Shown here: piece after piece, positions 25,610-35,785 of the stretch | Numbering within the stretch: position 1 is the stretch's first letter | How the letters are laid out: every line of letters starts with the position of its first letter | Assembly: GCA_903889895.1 (NCBI GenBank) | Contig: CAISYZ010000144.1 | Location: forward strand, 1 to 51,703 | Length of the DNA stretch: 51,703 bases | Reading direction: 5' to 3' | From: an uncultured Verrucomicrobia subdivision 3 bacterium | Lineage (GTDB): Bacteria > Verrucomicrobiota > Verrucomicrobiia > Limisphaerales > UBA11358 | Notes under the pieces: generated by a model | Told to the model about the DNA's origin: nothing | The model's database searches: none | The model's input: only the letters and a program-made list of their open reading frames with translations | Made by a program: the position numbers and the translations under genes

Positions 25610-25805
25610 TTTATTGCCTTTCGTTTTTTGTTTCCGGCATCGTTTTTGGTTCCTGACCGCAGCCGGGCACGGACATGGAATTGCACCGCTGGACACGGTT
25701 TCCCGCCCTTTGTGCGTTTGCGATAGAAGTTGCTTTACCAATTTCCATGCTGACGTTTTAACACGTCGCATGAAGAAGAACTATGAAGTGGAAAAAAAAC
25801 TGACT

Positions 25806-26738
25806 TCAACCTTTTCGGGGCTTCCGGGGCCGACCGCCTTCGTTGAGTTTCAACTTGATGGAACGGGCGAGACTGACGAGTTGATCCAGGTCTTGAATTT
25901 CAATCCAATACGGATGACTAAATGGAACCAGCCAGTTCCATAAATCTTCCATGCGTTTGGGCGGTTCAGCCTTTAACATTGCTTCAATTTCAGGCCAACA
26001 AATCAGCAACATCTCGTAGGTGTTCTTCAGTTTGATTTTACGCTCGCCGTGCAATTCACCGACTTGGTCGAGAAATCCAGCCGAACCCTTCGCGGCTCCC
26101 GCGTGAAATTTTGTCGTTGCGCCCGGTTCCCAGTCCCGCGCTTTTTCATGCCATTCTGGAATCGCTTTTTTTGTCGTCTCCTCCATTGCCGTAATCCGCT
26201 GCTCGATGATTTCCTCGACGGGCTTGTTTTTATCCAGTGCCTGGAATTCGGCCAGCTTTGCTTTCATCCAGCGATCACCAAAGATTAACCGGAAAAGTTC
26301 ATCTTCCTTTTGAGGTGGCAAATCCAGCAGTCCTTCGCGTTTTAGCAATGGCTCGGCTTCATTTTCAAAATATTTGATTGCCCGCTCGCCCATTGAAAAA
26401 ACGGAACCCATTTGATCCCAATCAATTTTCATGGCGGCTCTGGCTTCTTCGACGGTTTTGGCGGTGGCAGCGCGTTCCTTGTCCGTAATTGTTATCACTT
26501 CGGATATTGGCGTGAAACACTTGAAAATCGTTCGCGCGTAGAGGTCGAAGATATTGTAGCAATATTCGGGCAGAATCTGCTGATGTTCCGTGGCGTGTGG
26601 CCGTCCGCTGATGACCCAGTTCATTTCTTTCGACACCGGCTCCCACCGTTCCATCAACGATCTGTCAGACAGGAGACTCCGCAACTTTTTTGCGGCCCTA
26701 TCCTGCAAAACTTTGTCTGGTGGAAAATAAAAACTCAC
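25806..26738 (-). CDS. Protein of unknown function in integrated element
   Basis: A 310-aa soluble protein starting with GTG (MSFYFPPDKVL). It is rich in charged, probably alpha-helical stretches (DRAAKKLRSLLSDRSLMERWEPV, TDKERAATAKTVEEARAAMKIDW, KPVEEIIEQRITAMEETTKKAIPEWHEKARDW) with scattered tryptophans, and ends in a basic tail RPRKPRKG. No signal peptide, membrane segment or known motif is visible. GC is lower than in the flanking chromosome. It reads opposite to the restriction-modification operon and toward the Rep gene. It may be an element-borne regulator or defence-associated factor, but no function is proposed. Confidence 0.6.
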   Translation of the reverse strand: MSFYFPPDKVLQDRAAKKLRSLLSDRSLMERWEPVSKEMNWVISGRPHATEHQQILPEYCYNIFDLYARTIFKCFTPISEVITITDKERAATAKTVEEARAAMKIDWDQMGSVFSMGERAIKYFENEAEPLLKREGLLDLPPQKEDELFRLIFGDRWMKAKLAEFQALDKNKPVEEIIEQRITAMEETTKKAIPEWHEKARDWEPGATTKFHAGAAKGSAGFLDQVGELHGERKIKLKNTYEMLLICWPEIEAMLKAEPPKRMEDLWNWLVPFSHPYWIEIQDLDQLVSLARSIKLKLNEGGRPRKPRKG

Positions 26739-26824
26739 CTCGTTTGAACACCAAATTTATGTTTTCGTTGCGCCGCCGACACGCTAATTGCCGCCACTAC
26801 CGCCCCGGCCTAGTCCGCCAGGAC

Positions 26825-27043
26825 TTAACGCACCGGCAATTGTTCGCGCTCCCGGCACAAAGGGCAGAACAGGAAAACCTTCAGTTCGCCCGCGTCCGAA
26901 TCAAATTCCCCGATCACCTTCAGCTTGAAACTGCCACATTTCAGGCAGGACACCGTGAACCGGCGAAACGGGCTGTCGGCCGGCGTTTGGGGCGGCTGAT
27001 AATCTTCCCGACGCATGAAATAACGCGCGGCATTCATGGCCAT
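26825..27043 (-). CDS. Small zinc-ribbon-like protein
   Basis: A 72-aa protein with two Cys pairs, SCLKCGS and FCPLCRE, separated by about 24 residues ([19 protein letters not shown]). This is a treble-clef or zinc-ribbon spacing expected to bind one Zn. The start is ATG 27043, with a second ATG two codons later. The N-terminal part ([19 protein letters not shown]) is likely disordered. It is divergent from hsdM, with a 91-nt shared upstream region, so it might act in control of that operon, but it could equally be a nucleic-acid-binding protein of other role. Confidence 0.6.
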   Translation of the reverse strand: MAMNAARYFMRREDYQPPQTPADSPFRRFTVSCLKCGSFKLKVIGEFDSDAGELKVFLFCPLCREREQLPVR

Positions 27044-27134
27044 AGTTTATCGCTTAGCATGGACAATCGCAGTCCAACCACAGGCGGGAATTGACGCCAC
27101 CCATTTTCCCGCGCACAATCGCCCGACAAACTGC

Positions 27135-28793
27135 ATGGCAAAGGGAACCTCACAGAAAAAGTCCGACGGCTCCGCCCTCGACTTTGAAGCCCAGCTTTGG
27201 GCCGCCGCCGACAAGATGCGCGGGCACATGGACGCTTCGGAATACAAGCACGTCTGCCTCGGCCTCATCTTCCTGAAATACATTTCCGACGCGTTCGAGG
27301 AAAAACGCGAGCAACTGCTGTTCGGTTACGCTGATCCCAAGAGCGAGTGGTTCATTAAAGATGAACCCGACCGCTCGAAGGCCGCCGAGAACCGCGACGA
27401 ATATCTGGCCGCGAATGTCTTCTGGCTGCCGCCCGAAGCCCGCTGGCACACCATCAAAGCCAAAGCCAAATCGCCGGAGATTGGCAAGGTCATTGACGAC
27501 GCCATGGGCGCGATTGAGCGCGAGAATCCTACGCTCAAAGGCGTGCTGCCGCGCGATTACGCCCGGCCCAGCCTCGACAAAGTCCGGCTCGGCGGACTCG
27601 TGGACATCATCAGCAACATCGGCTTCAACGAATCGGCGGCGAAGTCCAAGGACGTGCTTGGTCGCGTCTATGAATACTTTCTCGGCAAGTTCGCCAGCGC
27701 GGAAGGCAAGGGCGGCGGCGAGTTCTACACCCCGCAATGCGTTGTGCAGGTGCTCGTCGCCATGCTCGAACCCTACAAAGGCCGCGTGTTCGATCCGTGC
27801 TGCGGTTCGGGCGGCATGTTCGTGTCCTCGGAAAAATTCGTGGAAGAACACGGCGGACGCGTGGGCGACATCGCGGTTTACGGGCAGGAATCCAACTACA
27901 CCACCTGGAAACTGGCGCGGATGAACCTCGCCATTCGCGGCATTGACGCCAATCTCGGCCCGCGCAACGCCGACAGCTTCCGGGCGGATTTGCATCCCGA
28001 CCTCAAGGCCGATTTCATTCTCGCCAATCCGCCGTTCAACATGAGCGATTGGGGCGGCGAAAATCTGCGGCAGGACGTGCGCTGGAAATTCGGGATGCCG
28101 CCGGTGAACAACGCCAACTACGCCTGGATTCAACATTTCATCCATCACCTCTCGCCCGTGGGCGTGGCGGGATTCGTCATGGCGAATGGTTCCATGTCCA
28201 CGCAGACCTCGAATGAGGGCGAGATTCGCAAGGCCTTGATTGAAGCCGACCTCGTGGATTGCATGGTCGCGCTGCCCGGCCAGTTATTTTTCACCACGCA
28301 AATTCCCGTCTGCCTCTGGTTTCTAGCCCGCGACAAAAAGAATTCCAAGCGCCGCGACCGGCGCGGCGAAACACTGTTCATTGATGCGCGGAAAATGGGT
28401 GTGCTGACTGATCGCATCCATCGGGAACTAACCGCCGAGGAAATCGGAAAGATTGCGGGCTGCTATCACGCGTGGAAATCCAAAGAAGGTAGGGCTGGCA
28501 GTCCTCTGCCCGCCGCTGGTGGCAAGACAAGTGAACGGCGCGCACGGAGTGACGCGCCCTACCAAGACGAATCCGGATTCTGCAAATCCGTGAAGCTCGA
28601 AGAAATCCAGACGCACGATTACGTCCTCACGCCCGGTCGTTACGTTGGCGCAGAAGACATCGAAGACGATGGCGAACCGTTCCAAGAAAAAATGAAACGC
28701 CTCACAACGGCGTTGGATGAACAATTTGCAGAGTCGGCGAAGCTGGAAAAGGCAATTAAGCAAAACCTCAAAGGGTTGAACTATGTCGGCTGA
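27135..28793 (+). CDS. hsdM: Type I restriction-modification DNA methyltransferase subunit (with in-frame repeat insert)
   Basis: A 552-aa N6-adenine methyltransferase subunit. The frame opens at 27036, but ATG 27135 gives the family start ([10 protein letters not shown]...[38 protein letters not shown]). AdoMet motif I is [13 protein letters not shown] and catalytic motif IV is ILANPPFN. Between AWKSKE and [16 protein letters not shown] there are about 26 extra residues (452-477), encoded by a 76-bp palindromic repeat; related proteins normally lack these. The frame is preserved, so the enzyme may still work. It overlaps hsdS by 11 nt, heading the operon hsdM-hsdS-ATPase-hsdR. Confidence 0.94.
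   Translation: MAKGTSQKKSDGSALDFEAQLWAAADKMRGHMDASEYKHVCLGLIFLKYISDAFEEKREQLLFGYADPKSEWFIKDEPDRSKAAENRDEYLAANVFWLPPEARWHTIKAKAKSPEIGKVIDDAMGAIERENPTLKGVLPRDYARPSLDKVRLGGLVDIISNIGFNESAAKSKDVLGRVYEYFLGKFASAEGKGGGEFYTPQCVVQVLVAMLEPYKGRVFDPCCGSGGMFVSSEKFVEEHGGRVGDIAVYGQESNYTTWKLARMNLAIRGIDANLGPRNADSFRADLHPDLKADFILANPPFNMSDWGGENLRQDVRWKFGMPPVNNANYAWIQHFIHHLSPVGVAGFVMANGSMSTQTSNEGEIRKALIEADLVDCMVALPGQLFFTTQIPVCLWFLARDKKNSKRRDRRGETLFIDARKMGVLTDRIHRELTAEEIGKIAGCYHAWKSKEGRAGSPLPAAGGKTSERRARSDAPYQDESGFCKSVKLEEIQTHDYVLTPGRYVGAEDIEDDGEPFQEKMKRLTTALDEQFAESAKLEKAIKQNLKGLNYVG
28488..28563. repeat. REP/MITE-like 76-bp palindromic element inside hsdM
   Basis: The ends GGTAGGGC (28488-28495) and GCCCTACC (28556-28563) are perfect inverted repeats. 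Inside lie GGCAG-TCCT-CTGCC (28497-28510) and GGCGCG/CGCGCC (28537-28542, 28553-28558), giving a cloverleaf-like fold. A two-base AA flank on each side could be a target duplication; 76+2 equals 26 codons, explaining why the hsdM frame survives. Confidence 0.75.
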
Positions 28794-30048
28794 ATGGGAA
28801 GAAACAACATTGGCCGATGTTTCGTCGGAAGTATCGTATGGCTACACCGAAAGCGCGTCAGACAAAAAAGTCGGACCGCGATTCCTTCGCATAACGGACA
28901 TACAGAATGGCGTCGTTAATTGGAGTAATGTTCCATATTGTCCAATTTCAAAAGCGGATCACGGGAAGTATCGCTTGCAATCGGGAGATATTGTTGTTGC
29001 TCGAACCGGAAACAGCACCGGTGAGAATTTTCTGTATCAAGGAATCGAGGACGCGGTATTCGCCTCATATTTAATTCGGTTTCGTATCAACCCAGAAGAG
29101 GCAGACCCTACTTTCATTTGGTATAATCTTCGTTCAAAGCGATGGTGGAACTTCATCAATAGTTCAAAGACCGGTTCTGCTCAACCTTGCGCAAATGCAA
29201 AAGTCCTTGGACAATTTTCGGTATCTCTTCCATCGCTCACCGAGCAGAAAAGCATCGCACAAATTCTCGCGTCGCTGGACGACAAGATTGAGTTGAACCG
29301 GCGGATGAACGAGACGCTGGAGGCGCTGGTCCAGAGCCTGTTCAAATCCTGGTTCGTGGACTTCGATGCCGTTCGGGCAGACGGAGGGCATTTTCAAGAC
29401 TCAGCGATTGGGCCAATTCCTAAAGGTTGGAAAGTTGAGAGGTTTGATAAACACATCAGCGCAGATCGTGGTCTCAGCTACAAAGGCGACGGCTTGCGCG
29501 ATGACGGCACAGGTTTGCCGATGCACAATCTTAACTCGGTATATGAGGGCGGAGGTTACAAGCACGAAGGTATCAAATATTACGCCGGAGAATATGGAGA
29601 GAGACATTTGCTACAACCGGGCGACATGATTGTGACCAACACCGAGCAGGGTTTCGACCATCTGCTGATTGGTCATGCCGCCATCGTCCCGAAACGTTAC
29701 GGCACAAAAGGACTGTTCAGCCACCACATCTATCGTGTCCGGCACAAACCGACGTCACCGTTCAGCCCGCACTATCTCGTTGAGCTTTTCAATAATCGGC
29801 GCTGGCACTACTGGATCAGCGGTTTCTCAAACGGCACTACCATCAACATGCTTCCAAAGGATGCTTTGGAAATGCCGCTGCTGGTCGTGCCTCCCGACGA
29901 ATTGGTGAAGAAGTTCACCGCTTTGGCCGAGGCTGTGCATACAAAGATCGAAGCCAACCTTGAAGAATCCCGCATGCTCGCCGCGCTGCGGGACGCGCTG
30001 CTGCCGAAGCTGCTGTCGGGCGAGTTGCGCGTGCCGATAAAGAACTAA
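28783..30048 (+). CDS. hsdS: Type I restriction-modification specificity subunit
   Basis: A 421-aa subunit that reads the bipartite target sequence for both methylation and cleavage. Two target-recognition domains (about residues 1-150 and 195-370) are each followed by a conserved coiled-coil region: [49 protein letters not shown] in the centre and [47 protein letters not shown] at the C-terminus. The first recognition domain is AT-rich, as usual for shuffled domains. It overlaps hsdM by 11 nt and is followed after 20 nt by the ATPase gene. Target sequence cannot be predicted. Confidence 0.93.
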   Translation: MSAEWEETTLADVSSEVSYGYTESASDKKVGPRFLRITDIQNGVVNWSNVPYCPISKADHGKYRLQSGDIVVARTGNSTGENFLYQGIEDAVFASYLIRFRINPEEADPTFIWYNLRSKRWWNFINSSKTGSAQPCANAKVLGQFSVSLPSLTEQKSIAQILASLDDKIELNRRMNETLEALVQSLFKSWFVDFDAVRADGGHFQDSAIGPIPKGWKVERFDKHISADRGLSYKGDGLRDDGTGLPMHNLNSVYEGGGYKHEGIKYYAGEYGERHLLQPGDMIVTNTEQGFDHLLIGHAAIVPKRYGTKGLFSHHIYRVRHKPTSPFSPHYLVELFNNRRWHYWISGFSNGTTINMLPKDALEMPLLVVPPDELVKKFTALAEAVHTKIEANLEESRMLAALRDALLPKLLSGELRVPIKN

Positions 30049-30068
30049 ACCATCGGAAAGAAACTTTT

Positions 30069-31322
30069 ATGAGCGAAAATAGACCAAAAATCACCGAGGT
30101 GTTTACACCTCGCAGTGCCGATGTTAATCCCAAAATGTATATTGATCGGCCAGCACATCAGAAAGATTTGAAGCGAGCAATCGAAGGAAGTATGCATGCA
30201 ATACTCTGTGGCGAAAGCGGCGGGGGTAAGTCGTGGCTCTACCGATACGTAGCACAGTTGGAAGGCTGGGCGACGTTTTATGCAAATGCGGGAAACGCTG
30301 CCCGGTATAAAACGGTGACGGGAACGATTGCAAACGCCATCTACGACGATGGGGACAGAGAATGGACAGAGTATTCTCAAACCATGGCGGCCAAAGTTGG
30401 TGCATTCGGCACAGGGGGAGAAACAGAAACAGGGCGCAATTATGAGATAAAGTCAAAAGAACTATTGCTGAAGGCGTTTAAGAAAGCTCGTGAAAAATCC
30501 GGTGAAAAGGTCGCTGTTGTTGTAGTGGACAATCTCGAAGCAATATTCCTCAAATTGGATTTAATGGAAGAACTGGGAAATATTATCCTCTTAGTCGATG
30601 ATCCTGACTACGCAAAATACAAAATTAAGATACTTCTTGTTGGAGTGCCTGCCGAGGTTGTGGAGTATTACCAGCGAATTGAAAATCTTGAGACAATCGC
30701 AAATCGGCTAAAGGAGATACCTGCGGTTACGGGATTGAACTGGGGTCAGATTGAAGAGTTCGTTCGCCGCGGTTTCGTTGGACAATTAAAAATGAATCTT
30801 ACGGTGGAGCAAGTCACAGGAATTGCCAAACATATCGAATATGTGACGCTTGGAATCGCCCAACGACTCCATGAATATTGTGAAATTCTAGCTTACAACA
30901 TTCAAGATAGTGTTTGGAAGTATGATTCGGCTCTGTTGGAAAATGCTGATCACAAATTCCTCATCAGTAGTTTGAAGAAGGCTTACTCAGTAATCGATGG
31001 TTGTATGAATGAGCGAAAAACAAAAGCCGGCCGAAGGAATCAAGTTTTATTTTCCCTTGGCAAAGTTAAAAATTCCGAATTTGATTTACACGAGATAGAA
31101 GAAATATTGCGGAAAGAATTTCCACTATCCACTTCAAACACGGCTTTGGCAGTCGGTCAGATGATGGCGGAATTAGCATCCGGGGAAAAGCCCCTGCTTC
31201 GGCGCGCACCAAAGGCCGCAAATTATCGTTTCGCCGACCCTCGTTATTTGATGTGCATTCGTGTCATGCTTCGTAAGGCATCTGACAGTGAAAAGGTAAT
31301 AAAAGCCACTTGGCGGCGATAA
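30069..31322 (+). CDS. AAA/STAND-type P-loop ATPase embedded in the type I R-M operon
   Basis: A 417-aa protein with a clear Walker A GESGGGKS (residues 48-55), Walker [11 protein letters not shown] (148-157) and a sensor-like strand IKILLVGVP with [25 protein letters not shown], resembling ORC/STAND-type AAA ATPases. The C-terminal third looks like winged-helix material ([35 protein letters not shown]). It lies 20 nt after hsdS and one base before hsdR, so it is firmly part of the operon, yet it is not a standard Hsd subunit. Its composition is AT-richer than its neighbours. Possible roles are an added effector, a regulator of restriction, or a second defence module. No effector domain is seen. 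Confidence 0.82.
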   Translation: MSENRPKITEVFTPRSADVNPKMYIDRPAHQKDLKRAIEGSMHAILCGESGGGKSWLYRYVAQLEGWATFYANAGNAARYKTVTGTIANAIYDDGDREWTEYSQTMAAKVGAFGTGGETETGRNYEIKSKELLLKAFKKAREKSGEKVAVVVVDNLEAIFLKLDLMEELGNIILLVDDPDYAKYKIKILLVGVPAEVVEYYQRIENLETIANRLKEIPAVTGLNWGQIEEFVRRGFVGQLKMNLTVEQVTGIAKHIEYVTLGIAQRLHEYCEILAYNIQDSVWKYDSALLENADHKFLISSLKKAYSVIDGCMNERKTKAGRRNQVLFSLGKVKNSEFDLHEIEEILRKEFPLSTSNTALAVGQMMAELASGEKPLLRRAPKAANYRFADPRYLMCIRVMLRKASDSEKVIKATWRR

Positions 31323-31323
31323 A

Positions 31324-34300
31324 ATGCATCTAAATGAATCCATCGTCGAGCAGGCTGCGCTCGACTGGCTCAACGGGCTGGGCTACGAGGTTTTGTCCGG
31401 GCTGGCGATTGCGCCGGGTGAACCGGCGGCGGAGCGGGCAGATTACAAGCAGGTTTTTCTTTTTGACCGGCTGCAAACCAAGCTGGAGGATTTGAATCCC
31501 AAAATTCTGCCGGAGGGTTTGCAGGAAGCGTTGCGCAAACTTCGTTTGGTCAATTATCCCACGCTCATCGAAAACAACCGCGCGTTTCATCGGCTGTTGG
31601 TGGAAGGCGTGGACGTGGAGTTTCGCAATGCTGACGGCCAAATCGTTCATGACAAGGTCTGGCTGATTGATTTTGCGAATCCCGAAGCCAACGAATTTCT
31701 CGCCGTCAACCAGTTCACGGTGGAGGAAGGCCATTTCAACCGCCGCGCTGACGTCGTCGTTTTTATTAACGGCATCCCGCTGGCGGTGCTGGAACTCAAA
31801 AACATCGCGGATGAATCGGCCACCATCCGCAAGGCGTTCGACCAGTGCCAGACTTACAAGGCGCAAATCCCGTCGCTGTTCCACTCGAACGCGTTGCTGG
31901 TGATTTCCGACGGCCACCAAGCCAAGCTTGGAACCATTACGTCGGATTGGGAGCGATTCATGACGTGGCGCACGGTGACTGGACAAGACCTTGTCCCGTC
32001 AGGTTCGTTGCAACTGGAAACGCTGCTCAAAGGCTTGTTCGACAAGCACCGCTTGTTGGACTTAATCCGCAACTTCATCGTCTTCGAGGATGATGGCGAC
32101 AAGGTGGTGAAGAAACTGGCGGGGTATCATCAATTCCACGCCGTCAACAAAGCGGTTGCCACCACCGTCGAGGCATCGGCAATCACAGGCGATCGGCGGG
32201 CGGGCGTCATCTGGCACACGCAAGGCAGTGGTAAAAGTCTTTCAATGGTGTTCTACGCCGGAAAAATCGTGCAGCACCCGGCCATGGAGAATCCGACAAT
32301 TGTTGTCCTCACAGATCGCAACGATCTGGACGACCAGCTTTTCGACACGTTCTCGTTTTGCAAGGAATTGCTTCGGCAAATACCGGTTCAGGCAGAGAGC
32401 CGGGATCATTTGCGCGAGTTGCTTAACGTCGCCAGCGGCGGCGTGGTGTTCACCACGATTCAGAAATTCTTTCCCGATGAAAAAGGCGGGAAACATCCGC
32501 TGCTGTCCGACCGGCGCAACATCGTGGTCATCGCCGACGAAGCGCACCGCAGCCAATACGATTTCATTGACGGTTTCGCCAAGCACATGCGCGATGCGCT
32601 GCCCAAGGCGTCGTTCATTGGCTTCACCGGCACGCCGATTGAAAGCGGCGACAAGAACACGCAGGCCGTGTTCGGCGATTACATTGACGTTTACGACATC
32701 CTGCAATCGAAGGAAGACAAGGCCACCGTGCCGATTTATTACGAGGCGCGGCTGGCAAAGATTGATTTGAAGCCGGAGGAACGCCCGAAGATTGACCCGC
32801 ACTTTGAAGAAGTGACGGAAGACGCGGAGGAATCCACGAAGGAAAGTCTGCGGCGGAAGTGGGCGCAACTGGAAGCGATGGTCGGGACGGACAAACGCAT
32901 CGCGCTCGTGGCCGAGGATTTGGTGAAGCATTGGGAAGCGCGTTACGCCGCGATGGAAGGCAAGGCGATGGTGGTCTGCATGAGCCGTCGCATCTGCGTA
33001 GAGCTTTACAAGGCGATTCAGAAACTGCGCCCAGACTGGCATCACGACGACGATGACAAAGGCACGATGAAGATCGTCATGTCCGGCTCGGCTTCCGACA
33101 CGTTGGAGTGGCAGAAGCATATCCGCAGCAAGAAACGCCGCGAAGAACTGGCGAAGGCGTTCAAGAATCCCAAGAAGCCGTTCCGCATCGTCATCGTGCG
33201 CGACATGTGGCTGACCGGCTTTGATGCACCGAGCCTGCACACGATGTATGTGGACAAGCCGATGCGCGGTCACGGGCTGATGCAGGCCATCGCCCGGGTG
33301 AACCGTGTTTTCAAAGACAAGCCGGGCGGTTTGGTGGTGGATTATCTCGGACTGGCGGAGGAATTGAAACAGGCGCTGGCCGATTACACGAACAGCAAAG
33401 GCAAAGGCGACATCACGCTGGATCAGGAAGAAGCCGTGGCCGTGATGCTGGAACGGTATGAGCGCGTTTGCGGTATCATGCACGGGTTTGATTACGGCGT
33501 AGCCGCCGAGGCCACCGCCGCAAAGCGCCTTCCGCTCATCGCGCAAGCCGCCGAGCACGTCCTCCAGCAAAAGGATGGCAAGCAAAGGTATTTGCAAGCT
33601 GTGTCGGATTTGTCGAAGGCGTTTGCATTGGCCGTGCCGCATGACTCGGCTTTGGAGATTCGCGATGAAGTCGGATTCTTTCAGGAAGTCCGCGCCGTGC
33701 TCGCCAAGAGCATCACCGAAGGCGGCGGGAAATCACCGGAAGAATTGGAGCTGGCCGTCCGGCAAATCGTCTCCCGCGCCATTTCATCCGACAAGGTCAT
33801 AGACATCTTTGACGCCGCCGGCTTGAAGAAGCCGGACATTTCAATTCTGTCCGACGAGTTTCTGGCGGAAGTTCAACATCTGCCCCAACGCAACCTTGCC
33901 GTTGAGTTGCTGCAAAAGCTGCTCAACAACGAACTCAAAATCCGCTCGAAGAAATATCTCGTCCAGTCCCGCTCTTTCGCCGGAATGCTGGAAGCCACCA
34001 TCCGCAAATATCAGAACCGCACCATCGAAGCCGCCCAAGTCATCGCTGAATTGATCGAACTCGCGAAACAGATGCGCGAGGGCCAGAAGCGCGGCAAAGA
34101 CCTCGGCCTCACGGATGACGAGGTTGCTTTTTATGACGCATTGGAAGTGAACGATAGCGCGGTGAAAGAGTTGGGCGATCCTATTCTTAAGCAGATTGCG
34201 CAAGAGCTGGTCACCCGCGTTCGTCAGAGCGTGACGATTGACTGGACGCTCCGCGAAAACGCCCGCGCACAGATTCGCGTCCTCGTCCGCCGTATCCTTC

Positions 34301-34404
34301 GCAAATACGGTTATCCGCCCGACAAGCAAGAGAAGGCCACGCAAACGGTTTTAGAACAAGCGGAGTTGCTCGGTGCGGAGTGGGCAGAGAAATCCGAATC
34401 CTAA
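31324..34404 (+). CDS. hsdR: Type I restriction endonuclease subunit R
   Basis: A 1026-aa motor/nuclease. The N-terminal nuclease shows [29 protein letters not shown] (PD-ExK: Asp and ELK). Helicase motifs follow: [12 protein letters not shown] (Walker A), [27 protein letters not shown] (DEAH box), [10 protein letters not shown], then [35 protein letters not shown] and [15 protein letters not shown]. The C-terminal domain that contacts HsdM runs to the stop. All motifs are intact and length is normal, so restriction activity is expected. The start ATG is one base after the ATPase stop, implying translational coupling. Confidence 0.95.
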   Translation: MHLNESIVEQAALDWLNGLGYEVLSGLAIAPGEPAAERADYKQVFLFDRLQTKLEDLNPKILPEGLQEALRKLRLVNYPTLIENNRAFHRLLVEGVDVEFRNADGQIVHDKVWLIDFANPEANEFLAVNQFTVEEGHFNRRADVVVFINGIPLAVLELKNIADESATIRKAFDQCQTYKAQIPSLFHSNALLVISDGHQAKLGTITSDWERFMTWRTVTGQDLVPSGSLQLETLLKGLFDKHRLLDLIRNFIVFEDDGDKVVKKLAGYHQFHAVNKAVATTVEASAITGDRRAGVIWHTQGSGKSLSMVFYAGKIVQHPAMENPTIVVLTDRNDLDDQLFDTFSFCKELLRQIPVQAESRDHLRELLNVASGGVVFTTIQKFFPDEKGGKHPLLSDRRNIVVIADEAHRSQYDFIDGFAKHMRDALPKASFIGFTGTPIESGDKNTQAVFGDYIDVYDILQSKEDKATVPIYYEARLAKIDLKPEERPKIDPHFEEVTEDAEESTKESLRRKWAQLEAMVGTDKRIALVAEDLVKHWEARYAAMEGKAMVVCMSRRICVELYKAIQKLRPDWHHDDDDKGTMKIVMSGSASDTLEWQKHIRSKKRREELAKAFKNPKKPFRIVIVRDMWLTGFDAPSLHTMYVDKPMRGHGLMQAIARVNRVFKDKPGGLVVDYLGLAEELKQALADYTNSKGKGDITLDQEEAVAVMLERYERVCGIMHGFDYGVAAEATAAKRLPLIAQAAEHVLQQKDGKQRYLQAVSDLSKAFALAVPHDSALEIRDEVGFFQEVRAVLAKSITEGGGKSPEELELAVRQIVSRAISSDKVIDIFDAAGLKKPDISILSDEFLAEVQHLPQRNLAVELLQKLLNNELKIRSKKYLVQSRSFAGMLEATIRKYQNRTIEAAQVIAELIELAKQMREGQKRGKDLGLTDDEVAFYDALEVNDSAVKELGDPILKQIAQELVTRVRQSVTIDWTLRENARAQIRVLVRRILRKYGYPPDKQEKATQTVLEQAELLGAEWAEKSES

Positions 34405-34887
34405 ACCCCGCGTCGTCAGACCGGTTGAAAAATCTCCGCGAGTCGTTCCACTCCGAAAATTAAAGTTCGCTTCGTTCCACGACACCGCTCCGCTTTTTCA
34501 ACCGGACTGTCCGCGCCCCAACTTTTGACGGAGACTGCGGAAAGTTGACTCTCCCGCGCAAATTGCCAGGGCGCTTCCGAGCCAATTTTCCGCAGACTCC
34601 GGGCAGGGTTTGAATTGAATTGGATGTTAGTCAGGTTGTTTGTCTTCGCCTTTTTTCACGCCCGCCATCATCCCACCATTTGCTGCTCACTGGTCCGACA
34701 CCGATCCGACATTGGTAGCGAGATCAAAAACCGCGCCAGCGTCGCCACTTCCCCCACTTCGCCACTGTCACGATTTTAGCTTTCGCTGAATCGTTGTATG
34801 CGCTTTCGCGCGCGGCTTACTGTCTCCCCCATCTGTGAAGCGAGCAGCAAACGGCAGGGTGACGGTCAGCGGTTTCAAAAAAAAGCT
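34405..34887. other. Non-coding region with two long-range inverted repeats
   Basis: No gene is credible in this 483-nt gap. A 12-bp perfect inverted repeat CCGGTTGAAAAA (34421-34432) / TTTTTCAACCGG (34494-34505) encloses 61 nt. A second pair GGAGACTGCGGAAA (34530-34543) / TTTCCGCAGACTCC (34587-34600) matches at 13 of 14 positions with 43 nt between. The region could form two large stem-loops, be an RNA, or be a transfer or replication site of the element. The promoter for the next two small genes should lie at its right end. Confidence 0.5.
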
Positions 34888-35274
34888 ATGAAAACAACAA
34901 ATCAAAACATTGAAGCGTCAGCTCCGGCGAATGGCCGGCCTTCGGAATCAAAAGTGAGCCAGGCGCAGCAGGATTTTGTCACGCATTGCAGCAATCGCAA
35001 CTTGGCCACAGAAACGGTTTTGAACTATCTGCGGACGAAATTGCCGAATCAATATGGCTTGGCCGAGGTCGTCGGCAAATGGGTCTGGCTGGATGTCTCA
35101 CCCGCCCGCAAGCCGGTTTTGGCCAAGGTGCTTTGGAATCTCGGCTTTCATTGGAATCAGCGGCGCGGTGTCTGGCAGCATCCGTGCGGCAAGTTTGACC
35201 CGCTGGGCAGTCACCCTACCGACCCGCGCGCGAAATATCGCTCTTACTTTCCCGCCGACGTGCAGCCCGCTTGA
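34888..35274 (+). CDS. Small accessory protein of mobile elements, unknown
   Basis: A 128-aa protein from ATG 34888; the frame is open from 34798 without coding character. The C-terminal half carries GKWVWLDVSPARKPVLAKVLWNLGFHWNQRRGVWQHPCGKF. This Trp-rich GFHWNxxRxxWQHPCG pattern is one I associate with small proteins near mobile elements and plasmids. The N-terminal part (NIEASAPANGRPSESKVSQAQQDFVTHCSN) looks disordered. A 4-nt gap to the DUF6573-like gene indicates one transcript. No function is known to me. Confidence 0.65.
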   Translation: MKTTNQNIEASAPANGRPSESKVSQAQQDFVTHCSNRNLATETVLNYLRTKLPNQYGLAEVVGKWVWLDVSPARKPVLAKVLWNLGFHWNQRRGVWQHPCGKFDPLGSHPTDPRAKYRSYFPADVQPA

Positions 35275-35278
35275 TTTT

Positions 35279-35656
35279 ATGAACCCTGCAATCAGTTACG
35301 CTTACACGCGGGCACAAGCCGTCGCCGATGGCGTGCAGGTTGATGTCACCAAAACCGCGCAGGAAGCCGGAATCAAATTTCCGGTGTTCCTGACCCGCGC
35401 CGTGTTCGAGGCTTGCGTCGCCATTCCGCCTGATGTCGCTGGCCAGGACGAGGCCGGCAGGCTTTGGGATGTCGTCTGGATGTTGCGCTTTGCCATCCTC
35501 CGCAGCCACGGCCACACCGACCGCTTGCCGGTCGCGCTCTATGTTCGGAACGACAACCACCGCGCCAAGCTGGTGAAGTTGATTGCCGCTTGCGGGCCGC
35601 TCGACTTGGACGACCCGCAGCCCGCTATCACCGTCATGTTGCCGGATGAAGATTGA
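35279..35656 (+). CDS. DUF6573-like protein
   Basis: A 125-aa soluble protein from ATG 35279. The pattern YAYTRAQAVADGVQVDVTKTAQEAGIKFPVFLTRAVFEACV, then DEAGRLWDVVWMLRFAI, LPVALYVRND and CGPLDLDDPQPAITVMLPDED agrees with proteins annotated as DUF6573, common on plasmids and integrative elements next to anti-restriction genes. The function is not established. It follows the preceding small gene by 4 nt and is the last gene before the right end of the element. Confidence 0.7.
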   Translation: MNPAISYAYTRAQAVADGVQVDVTKTAQEAGIKFPVFLTRAVFEACVAIPPDVAGQDEAGRLWDVVWMLRFAILRSHGHTDRLPVALYVRNDNHRAKLVKLIAACGPLDLDDPQPAITVMLPDED

Positions 35657-35669
35657 AATTAAAAATCGC

Positions 35670-35776
35670 GCGGCTGAACCTCTGCCGGTTCAGCCGCAAA
35701 TGATCCATCGGGCTTTACGCCAGCCCGAACTCGCGCCAAAGGTCGTGACCTTTGGAATCCATCGCTTGCAAAAGCG
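35670..35776. repeat. Cluster of four hairpins before the right end of the element
   Basis: In 107 nt there are four stems: GCGGCTGAACC/GGTTCAGCCGC (35670-35697, perfect 11 bp); CGGGCT/AGCCCG (35709-35727); CCAAAGGTC/GACCTTTGG (35736-35755); and CGCTT-GCAA-AAGCG (35763-35776, GNRA loop). The first may end transcription of the two small genes, but lacks a T tract. The cluster directly precedes the right direct repeat at 35786. Confidence 0.65.
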
Positions 35777-35785
35777 CACTGGCAC

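Noticed and set aside
30069..31322. Archaeal-type Orc1/Cdc6 initiator as replication gene of the element
   Set aside because: The P-loop resembles that group, but its place one base before hsdR points to the R-M operon rather than replication.
32242..33642. 466-codon minus-strand frame inside hsdR
   Set aside because: Antisense to all HsdR motifs, with no recognisable domain.
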